A DNA stretch of 6,924 bases from assembly GCA_036564195.1 (NCBI GenBank), contig DATCLA010000095.1:1-6924 (forward strand), given 5' to 3'. The translations under genes and the position numbers were made by a program. Position 1 is the stretch's first letter; each line of letters starts with the position of its first letter. The stretch is from DATCLA01 sp036564195. GTDB taxonomy: Bacteria > Bacillota > UBA4882 > UBA8346. Shown here piece after piece: positions 1 through 5,165 of the stretch. The notes beneath the pieces are model-generated. The model saw only the letters and a list, made by a program, of their open reading frames with translations, did not search any database and was not told the origin of the DNA.

Positions 1-426
1 AAACAGGGTATCAATGCCTTTTGCCCGGAAAAGGGAATTCCACTGGTTGAACAGTTAAAAGCGCGAATGAACAATAAACAGCCCGCCCGAATTTTTGATA
101 CTACGGGACATCCGGAAGGCTTGGCTGATTGTTTTGAGATCGCCGGCAACGGTTCCTGGGTACTTACGATCGGTAAAGGCCCAAGGACCTATCGTATGAG
201 TGAGCGGATTGACATGGGCCAGCTAGTTTTGAAACAAATTGTCTTCATGACTTCTTGGGTGTTTACCTTGCCCGAATGTTACGAAATGATCGATTTTATG
301 CTAGAAAATAAGCTATCCTTTACAAAGCTGGTTACGGGACGGTTTGAGTTTAAAGATGCTCAGCAAGCATTTGAAAAAGCCGCTTCGCCTGATAATGGCG
401 GAAAAACCGTATTTATTAAAAAATGA
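1..426 (+). CDS. Medium-chain (zinc-type) alcohol/polyol dehydrogenase, C-terminal part
   Basis: The reading frame is open from base 1 and ends at the TGA at 424-426, so the N-terminal part, which would hold the catalytic zinc site and most of the GroES-like fold, lies outside the window. The visible 141 residues look like the second half of an MDR Rossmann domain and the C-terminal return to the catalytic domain. They include a DTTGHPEGL segment, typical of the strand and helix after the cofactor-binding region, then GSWVLTIGKG (the usual glycine-rich turn). The end has the family hallmark of a helix-rich tail, GRFEFKDAQQAFEKA followed by GGKTVFIKK. Members oxidise alcohols, polyols or amino alcohols with NAD(P). 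The substrate cannot be assigned from this piece. It is co-directional with the transport operon but 462 bp away, with a promoter candidate between, so a shared function is only possible. An internal ATG at 67 is not the real start. Confidence 0.85.
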   Translation, partial: KQGINAFCPEKGIPLVEQLKARMNNKQPARIFDTTGHPEGLADCFEIAGNGSWVLTIGKGPRTYRMSERIDMGQLVLKQIVFMTSWVFTLPECYEMIDFMLENKLSFTKLVTGRFEFKDAQQAFEKAASPDNGGKTVFIKK

Positions 427-547
427 GGGTTGTTATATTTAAGTAATAAAGGAAATGGATTAATAATCCGATATAGACGCAGTAGCGTTTAAATTAATTA
501 AATTCTCAAAAAGGGAAAATGAAAAAATAAAAATGTCATTCATATCT

Positions 548-582
548 GCCGTTTGATCCGCCCAAAAATTATAAGTAACGGC
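548..582. promoter_or_regulatory. Spaced inverted repeat, possible activator site
   Basis: GCCGTT at 548-553 is mirrored by AACGGC at 577-582, with 23 bases between them. It lies about 180-215 bp upstream of the -24 box of the candidate sigma-54 promoter, a normal distance for an enhancer-binding-protein site. Half-sites of only six bases can arise by chance, so this is a weak call. Confidence 0.2.
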
Positions 583-678
583 TTAAAATTGGGGATATGC
601 CCTTACCTCTTTATAAAGAAGGAGAAATTGACAACAAACCTCCTCACCAAAAGGATTGTTATCTGAATGGTTCGCAAA

Positions 679-695
679 ACGGGATGGTACGGGAT
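679..695 (+). repeat. Direct repeat ACGGGAT x2, one helical turn apart
   Basis: ACGGGAT occurs at 679-685 and again at 689-695, so the two copies are offset by exactly 10 bp and face the same side of the DNA helix. They sit roughly 70-85 bp upstream of the -24 box of the candidate sigma-54 promoter. This fits a two-site regulator target, but with only two copies chance is not excluded. Confidence 0.3.
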
Positions 696-761
696 ACAGT
701 TAACATGACCGATCTGGTGAAAAGAACTATTATGCCAATATTGAATGGATCAATTCATAAT

Positions 762-777
762 TGGGGCGGTTTTTGCG
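762..777 (+). promoter_or_regulatory. Candidate sigma-54 (RpoN) promoter for the ABC-sulfatase operon
   Basis: TGGGGCGGTTTTTGCG matches the sigma-54 consensus TGGCACGNNNNTTGCW at nine of twelve defined positions. The essential GG (763-764) and GC (775-776) dinucleotides are at the required 12-bp offset, and the CG of the -24 box and the TT before GC are kept. The predicted transcript would start near 787-788, giving a leader of about 100 nt before the binding-protein ATG at 889. Such promoters need an AAA+ enhancer-binding activator; none is encoded in the window. No equally good sigma-70 promoter is visible: a TTGACA at 628-633 lacks a fitting -10 box. The match is seen directly; promoter function is inferred. 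Confidence 0.5.
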
Positions 778-888
778 TTATCTCGATAGAACTGGACAAA
801 CAAGAAGAAAGGAGGGAAATTAGCGGAACTCGGTACTATTAAATTTAAATATCTGGTTGAAAATACAAAGAAGAGAGGTTGGTGCAGT

Positions 889-1941
889 ATGAAAAAGGTA
901 AGGTTTAGTTTAATTATTTTAGCTGTTTTGTTAGTTGCTTCCTCCGCGTGCTTGGGAGCAAAAAAAACTCAAAAGCTTAAAGTTGGTATGATGCCGTTTG
1001 GTGGCAATGTCCCAGCCAAATATGCTTTTGATCAAAAATGGTTTAAAAAAGCCGGACTAGATGTTGAATTCTATATGTTTGCCAACGGCGCCGGTATCAA
1101 TGAAGCACTGGCTGCTAAACAAATTGATATGGGCGTTTCTGGTTTGGCTATGGTATTTTCGTTAGCAAGCGGGACATGTACCTGGGTGGCAGAAACCAAT
1201 ACTTCCAGTGGAATGGGAATCTATGTCCGTCCTAACAGTAAGATTTTAACTGTCAAAGGTCAAATACCAGGTAAACCGGAGGTATACGGCAGTGCTGAAA
1301 CAATTAAAGGTATGAAAGTATTGGGACAACTGGGGACATCCTCACAATTTAACGTAATTTGCTATATTAAACTATTTGGCCTAAAAGAATCGGATATAAG
1401 CATGATTAATATCGATCTTGGTACTGACTTACAGGCGTTTATTGCCGGGGAAGGGGATGCGCTTGCCGCATCAAGACCGTTTTCGTTTAAAGCCGAAGAA
1501 AAGGGTTATAAATGTGTAGCAAGCTTTGAGGATGCAACTGGTGTAACACTGCATGACGGGATCGTTGTTCGTAATGATGTTTTGAAAAAACGTCGTAAAG
1601 AAATAGTAGCATTTTTGAAACAATATTTCCGTGCCAGTGAACTATTTGCTTCCGATAAGCAACTCCGGTTTGACTATTCCAAGAAGTACTTTGCGGAAAA
1701 CGGGCGGAATTATTCTGATAAGGATATGTGGGATGAGATTAGAGTTCAGAAATATATCACTCAAAGTGAAATGCTCAAGCCGGAATACAAATTTGGCGCA
1801 GCAATGCTCAGTATTGCTAAGTTTTATTCCAAGGGTGGCAAAATTCCTAAGGAAAACCTGCCCAACGTCCCGAAATCCTTTGATGTATCTTTAATTAAAG
1901 ATGCACTGGGTATTAATGTTAAAGTGGCGTCCTCAAAATAA
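889..1941 (+). CDS. NitT/TauT-family ABC transporter substrate-binding protein
   Basis: This is the extracytoplasmic receptor of the importer encoded just downstream, and it delivers ligand to the permease pair. The 350-residue product starts with a signal peptide: a KKVR basic end, a hydrophobic core at residues 7-17, then SSAC with Cys21. Cys21 is a plausible lipoprotein attachment site, although Ser at -3 is unusual and cleavage after LGA (residue 24) is an alternative. The mature part has the SsuA/TauA/NMT1-like pattern: LKVGMMPFGGNVPAKYAFDQ, then KKAGLDVEFYMF, then NEALAAKQIDMGVSGLA, the stretch where this fold builds the ligand site. Later come GMKVLGQLGTSSQF and LQAFIAGEGDA. The ATG at 889 follows GAGAGG (873-878) at 10 nt. 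It is first in the operon, as binding proteins often are. The ligand is unknown; the downstream sulfatase suggests a sulfate ester or similar anionic ester. Confidence 0.9.
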   Translation: MKKVRFSLIILAVLLVASSACLGAKKTQKLKVGMMPFGGNVPAKYAFDQKWFKKAGLDVEFYMFANGAGINEALAAKQIDMGVSGLAMVFSLASGTCTWVAETNTSSGMGIYVRPNSKILTVKGQIPGKPEVYGSAETIKGMKVLGQLGTSSQFNVICYIKLFGLKESDISMINIDLGTDLQAFIAGEGDALAASRPFSFKAEEKGYKCVASFEDATGVTLHDGIVVRNDVLKKRRKEIVAFLKQYFRASELFASDKQLRFDYSKKYFAENGRNYSDKDMWDEIRVQKYITQSEMLKPEYKFGAAMLSIAKFYSKGGKIPKENLPNVPKSFDVSLIKDALGINVKVASSK

Positions 1942-1968
1942 ACCTCCGGTAAGTTAAGTTAAAGATGA

Positions 1969-2010
1969 GCTGAGGTGGGGTGAATCAAACTAAACCAACC
2001 CTGCCTTAGC
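1969..2010 (+). promoter_or_regulatory. Intercistronic RNA hairpin between binding protein and permease genes
   Basis: GCTGAGGTGGGG (1969-1980) can pair with CCCTGCCTTAGC (1999-2010). With T1981-A1998 this makes a 13-bp stem around a 16-nt loop. Three pairs are G-U, so the fold is stable only in the + strand RNA, which argues for function at the RNA level. No U-run follows the 3' arm, so it does not look like an intrinsic terminator. Hairpins here, just after the binding-protein stop, are well known to shield the 3' end of that message and keep binding protein in excess over membrane components. That role is inferred. Confidence 0.5.
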
Positions 2011-2020
2011 CTAAAAATGA

Positions 2021-2039
2021 ACCTCCCAGAAATGAGGTG
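2021..2039 (+). promoter_or_regulatory. Ribosome binding site of first permease within a small hairpin
   Basis: GAGGTG at 2034-2039 lies 5 nt before the TTG at 2045 and decides that start. ACCTC at 2021-2025 is its perfect complement across an 8-nt loop, so the Shine-Dalgarno sequence can be masked in a 5-bp stem. The same ACCTC and GAGGT words also occur at 1942-1946 and 1972-1976, which would allow alternative pairings across the gap. Masking is an inference from base complementarity. Confidence 0.4.
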
Positions 2040-2044
2040 CGAAC

Positions 2045-2824
2045 TTGAAAAGAGAACGAAATTTTAAATATATGCTTTTATCTGTTCTTTCTGTTATAAC
2101 CGCCCTGGTTATCTGGTGGATTGTAACTGATATTCTAAAACTAACTACTCCTACTACATTGCCAAGTCCGGTTAGAGTAATGACTACTTTTTTCCAAAAA
2201 ATGTATGATATCAATCCTGACGGAGCCACGCTACCGCAACATTTATTAGCCAGCCTTCAAGTTGCATTATCAGGATATTTAATTGGAGTGGTCATAGGGA
2301 TTCCATTAGGAATAGCCATGGCCTGGTTTAAGCCGGTTGACCGGTTTGTGACGCCTTTGTTTGATTTGTTAAGGCCGGTTCCGGGATTAGCATGGATTCC
2401 ATTGATGATTATTTTTTTTGGGATCGGATTGTTATCAAAAGCAATGGTAATTTTTTTGTCAGCCTTCATACCCTGTGTCGTTAATTCTTACTCTGGTATT
2501 AGAAGGACTCGTTCCGTTCACCTGTGGGTAGGACAGACCTTCGGAGCCAGTAATCTTGATTTGTTGTTTAAAATAGCGATCCCTAGCTCACTACCTTTGC
2601 TATTTACCGGTTTGAGGGTGGCCTTGGGCGCATCCTGGAACGCGTTAGTTGCTGCGGAGCTTTTGGCTTCCACCAAAGGATTGGGATTTATGATTCAACA
2701 ATCACGTGGTCTATACCGGCCGGATATCATCATCGTTGGCATGATCACTGTTGGAGCGGTGGGAGCGCTTCTGGCATCTATTTTGACAATTGTTGAACGC
2801 CGGGTAATTGGTGGGCGGAGGTGA
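2045..2824 (+). CDS. ABC transporter permease, NitT/TauT (SsuC/TauC) type, subunit 1
   Basis: This is an integral membrane subunit of the importer, 259 residues, the usual size for the family. Hydrophobic segments are visible near residues 10-28, 71-93, 117-130, 132-148, 190-206 and 228-248, fitting the six-helix BPD-type permease fold. The cytoplasmic coupling (EAA) loop is at about 161-190, with TFGASN, then IPSSLPLLFTGLR, the form typical of the SsuC/TauC group; it docks on an ATPase subunit. The TTG start at 2045 is chosen because GAGGTG stands 5 nt upstream; the first ATG (residue 10) would cut into the first membrane segment. It is clearly paralogous to the next gene (FKxVxxxVxPLFxxxRPxP and AAExxxST are shared), so the pore is probably a heterodimer. 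Confidence 0.92.
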   Translation: MKRERNFKYMLLSVLSVITALVIWWIVTDILKLTTPTTLPSPVRVMTTFFQKMYDINPDGATLPQHLLASLQVALSGYLIGVVIGIPLGIAMAWFKPVDRFVTPLFDLLRPVPGLAWIPLMIIFFGIGLLSKAMVIFLSAFIPCVVNSYSGIRRTRSVHLWVGQTFGASNLDLLFKIAIPSSLPLLFTGLRVALGASWNALVAAELLASTKGLGFMIQQSRGLYRPDIIIVGMITVGAVGALLASILTIVERRVIGGRR

Positions 2825-2830
2825 ACCAAA

Positions 2831-3619
2831 GTGAAAAAATTGGTTATTGGAGAAAGGACAAAAGCGATTACTTCTGCTATAGTCTCGATTATATCCTTTT
2901 TAATTTTATGGCATGTCGGCACAAATGGTACAGAGCTGGGGTCACTACTACCGGGGCCTGCTGTGGTTCTAAAAAAATTTGTCCAAAGTTTTTATACCAA
3001 AATCGGTTCATATATGCTTTGGGGTCATATCCTCTGGAGTCTATCTCGGGTTATGGTTGCCTTTACCATTGCCTCGGTATCAGGAATTATCCTGGGACTG
3101 GCAATGGGCTGGTTTAAAAAGGTCGAAGCGATTGTTCGTCCCTTGTTTGAAATTATCAGACCAATTCCACCAATCGCTTGGATTTCATTAGCCGTTTTAT
3201 GGTTCGGGCTTGGTGAGACACCCAAGTATTTTATTATCTTTATGTCCGGTTTTGCCAACATCACTATGAATGTATATACCGGTGCCAAATCGGTAGATCC
3301 AGTTCTAGTGGGCGCATCCAGAATGCTAGGTTCAAATAGCTGGCAGGTATTTACCACAATAGTCATTCCATCCTCGATACCGTATATTTTTACAGGTCTC
3401 CAAATAGCCATCTCTAGTAGTTGGGCAGCAGTTGTCGCGGCAGAGATGATTCGTTCAACCGAGGGAGTCGGCTGGCTAATCATTAGCGGAACGTCAATCA
3501 ACGACACTACCCAAATTTTGGTAGGGATAATGTCGATCGGGATTGTCGGATTCATCCTGGCAACCATCATGAGAAGAATTGAGGAGGGTCTGTGCCAATG
3601 GAACAAGCTGGAGAGTTAA
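2831..3619 (+). CDS. ABC transporter permease, NitT/TauT (SsuC/TauC) type, subunit 2
   Basis: This is the second transmembrane subunit, 262 residues and the same fold as its neighbour. Membrane segments lie around residues 12-29, 70-93, 115-128, 132-148, 190-206 and 228-247. The EAA coupling loop is at 160-190, with GASRMLGSNSWQVF followed by IPSSIPYIFTGL. The GTG start at 2831 follows GGAGGTGA (2817-2824) at about 7 nt. That ribosome binding site includes the TGA stop of the previous gene, so the two permeases are probably translationally coupled and made in equal amounts. Carrying two distinct permeases with two distinct ATPases is less usual than the common one-permease, one-ATPase arrangement of SsuBC and TauBC, and implies an asymmetric transporter. 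Confidence 0.92.
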   Translation: MKKLVIGERTKAITSAIVSIISFLILWHVGTNGTELGSLLPGPAVVLKKFVQSFYTKIGSYMLWGHILWSLSRVMVAFTIASVSGIILGLAMGWFKKVEAIVRPLFEIIRPIPPIAWISLAVLWFGLGETPKYFIIFMSGFANITMNVYTGAKSVDPVLVGASRMLGSNSWQVFTTIVIPSSIPYIFTGLQIAISSSWAAVVAAEMIRSTEGVGWLIISGTSINDTTQILVGIMSIGIVGFILATIMRRIEEGLCQWNKLES

Positions 3620-4368
3620 ATTACACGGTTGAATGTGAAGGCATTTCTAAGATTTTTGAATCGAAAAATGGTAGTTTCCCAGTGATTGACAGTATCAATC
3701 TTAACGCTAAAAGTAATGAATTTTTGGTTCTTTTTGGTCCAGGCCAATGTGGAAAGACAACTCTCTTAAAAATCATTGCTGGATTGGAACCGGCAACAAC
3801 CGGGACCGTAAAAATTAATGGTAAATTGATTACCAAACCGGATCCTATTTGTGGGCTGGTTTACCAGACTACAGCCTTGTTTCCCTGGCTTACGGTCATG
3901 GGTAACGTTGAATACGGGCCACGGGTTCGGGGTATCGCCAAGGCTGAAAGAAGGAAGAAGGCCCAGTATTACATTAATTTAGTAGGTTTACAGGGATTTG
4001 AAAATGTTTTTCCAATCAAACTTTCAGGAGGCATGAAACAGCGGGTTGGAATTGCCAGAGTATATTGTAATGAACCGATTATCATGTTAATGGATGAACC
4101 TTTTGGGCATCTTGATGCTCAAACCAGATACCTGATGCAAGAAGAACTGGAGCGAATTTGGAAAATAGAGAAAAGGACGATCATCTTTGTCACCAATAAT
4201 ATTGAGGAAGCAATTTACCTAGCCGATCGGATTATTGTCCTTAAAAATTGTCCTACCAGCATTAAAGCTGAATATGTGATTGATCTCCCACGTCCAAGAG
4301 ATTATACGAGTCCAGGCTTTTTAAAGATCAGGCAGGAAATCACCAACATCATTGACAAACCAATTTGA
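3598..4368 (+). CDS. ABC transporter ATPase, NitT/TauT type, subunit with degenerate Walker A and H-loop
   Basis: This is a nucleotide-binding subunit of the importer, 256 residues from the ATG at 3598. A GTG at 3592 is in frame, but it lies only 4 nt from the AGGAGG at 3582-3587, so the ATG at 10 nt is preferred. The gene overlaps the previous one by 22 bp, implying coupling. Motifs in order: Walker A GPGQCGKT (47-54), where the fourth residue is Gln50 instead of the conserved glycine; Q-loop Gln90 in VYQ; a perfect LSGGMKQR signature (142-149); Walker B IIMLMDE (161-167) with Glu167 kept; D-loop HLDAQTR; and at the H-loop VTNN, where Asn200 replaces the catalytic-switch histidine. It should still bind ATP through Lys53, but its own site is probably weak or inactive in hydrolysis. 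Its intact signature serves the site formed with the next gene product. Confidence 0.93.
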   Translation: MEQAGELNYTVECEGISKIFESKNGSFPVIDSINLNAKSNEFLVLFGPGQCGKTTLLKIIAGLEPATTGTVKINGKLITKPDPICGLVYQTTALFPWLTVMGNVEYGPRVRGIAKAERRKKAQYYINLVGLQGFENVFPIKLSGGMKQRVGIARVYCNEPIIMLMDEPFGHLDAQTRYLMQEELERIWKIEKRTIIFVTNNIEEAIYLADRIIVLKNCPTSIKAEYVIDLPRPRDYTSPGFLKIRQEITNIIDKPI

Positions 4369-4382
4369 AATGAGGTGGGATT

Positions 4383-5129
4383 GTGTCTAATGAAGTAGTT
4401 AAAGTAAAAGTCCGGAATCTGGTCAAGAAGTTCGGTGATTTATTAGTCATTGATGATATCTCATTTGATGTGAAGCAAGGTGAATTTCTTTGTATTGTTG
4501 GCCCTACAGGCTGCGGTAAAACTACTTTTCTAAATAGTCTCACCAAGCTTTATAGTATTACTTCCGGAGAAATTTTGATCGATAATGAACCGGTTGATCT
4601 TAAAAAGCATAACGTTGCCTATATATTCCAGGAATATTCTACGATGCCCTGGTTAAATGTAGAACAAAACGTGGGATTCGGTTTGGATATAAAACGAGTG
4701 CCAACAAAGGAGCGAATGGCAAGAATTAATGAAGTCTTGGAAATAGTAGGTTTGACTCAATTTCGCACTCATTATCCTCACGAGCTTTCTGCCAGTATGC
4801 TCCAACGGGTGGTCATTGCCAGAGCATTTGCAACTCAACCTGAATTATTGCTGATGGATGAGCCGTATGGACAGCTTGATACCGAACTTCGCTTCAAGCT
4901 TGAAGATGAGTTGTTATCTCTTTGGGAACGGACTAAAACAACAGTCATTTTTATCACTCATAATATTGAAGAAGCTGTCTATCTAAGTGGTAGAATTTTG
5001 GTGCTGACCAATAAACCAACGAAGATTAAAAAGGAAATTGTCAATTCACTACCTTATCCCCGAAATATTGTTAACCCGGAATTTATAAAGCTCCGTAACG
5101 AGGTCACTGAACTTATTAAATGGTGGTAA
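4383..5129 (+). CDS. ABC transporter ATPase, NitT/TauT type, subunit with degenerate signature motif
   Basis: This is the second nucleotide-binding subunit, 248 residues. The GTG start at 4383 follows GAGGTG (4372-4377) at 5 nt, and the gene begins 14 bp after its paralogue. Walker A is canonical, GPTGCGKT (40-47). The Q-loop Gln83 is in IFQE, Walker B is LLLMDE (155-160) with catalytic Glu160, the D-loop is QLDTE, and the H-loop is intact, ITHNIEEA with His193. The signature is LSASMLQR (135-142) where LSGGMxQR is expected, so both glycines are lost. These changes mirror those of the previous gene: this subunit supplies a complete catalytic half, but its signature faces the other subunit's altered Walker A. 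The pair therefore probably works as a heterodimer with one active and one silent ATP site. Confidence 0.93.
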   Translation: MSNEVVKVKVRNLVKKFGDLLVIDDISFDVKQGEFLCIVGPTGCGKTTFLNSLTKLYSITSGEILIDNEPVDLKKHNVAYIFQEYSTMPWLNVEQNVGFGLDIKRVPTKERMARINEVLEIVGLTQFRTHYPHELSASMLQRVVIARAFATQPELLLMDEPYGQLDTELRFKLEDELLSLWERTKTTVIFITHNIEEAVYLSGRILVLTNKPTKIKKEIVNSLPYPRNIVNPEFIKLRNEVTELIKWW

Positions 5130-5165
5130 GTTATTCTTCTCCAAAAACTAAAGGAGGTTTCACCT

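Larger units (their letters stand above)
427..888. other. Intergenic region, regulatory, no convincing gene
   Basis: This 462-bp stretch separates the dehydrogenase from the transport operon. It is AT-rich. I see no tRNA, no known riboswitch fold and no strong intrinsic terminator; a small dyad, GGATT-AAT-AATCC at 457-469, lacks a U-tract. The 81-codon frame at 597-842 is not supported as a gene: it has no good ribosome binding site, its product looks low in structure, and it runs across the promoter candidate. Items of note are a spaced dyad (548-582), a helically phased direct repeat (679-695), a sigma-54-like promoter (762-777), and a perfect Shine-Dalgarno-like AAAGGAGG at 808-815 with no standard start codon behind it. 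Confidence 0.6.

Noticed and set aside
457..469. GGATT-AAT-AATCC as terminator of the dehydrogenase gene
   Set aside because: The stem is five AT-rich pairs with no following U-run, too weak for an intrinsic terminator.
628..656. TTGACA as a sigma-70 -35 box
   Set aside because: At 17-bp spacing the -10 position reads AAGGAT, a poor match (three of six), with nothing better at 16 or 18 bp.
597..842. 81-codon + strand open frame in the upstream gap
   Set aside because: It has no adequate ribosome binding site and no recognisable domain, it crosses the sigma-54-like promoter, and its composition resembles non-coding DNA.
2821..3117. 98-codon + strand frame starting at the GTG at 2821
   Set aside because: The real permease starts at 2831 in another frame with correct spacing from GGAGGTGA; the alternative product has no family pattern.
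3592..3597. GTG at 3592 as the start of the first ATPase
   Set aside because: It is only 4 nt from AGGAGG, whereas the ATG at 3598 is at 10 nt; it would add just two residues and cannot be fully excluded.
3025..3606. 193-codon minus-strand open frame
   Set aside because: It lies wholly antisense to the second permease, whose family motifs, membrane pattern and ribosome binding site are clear; it is a shadow of that gene.
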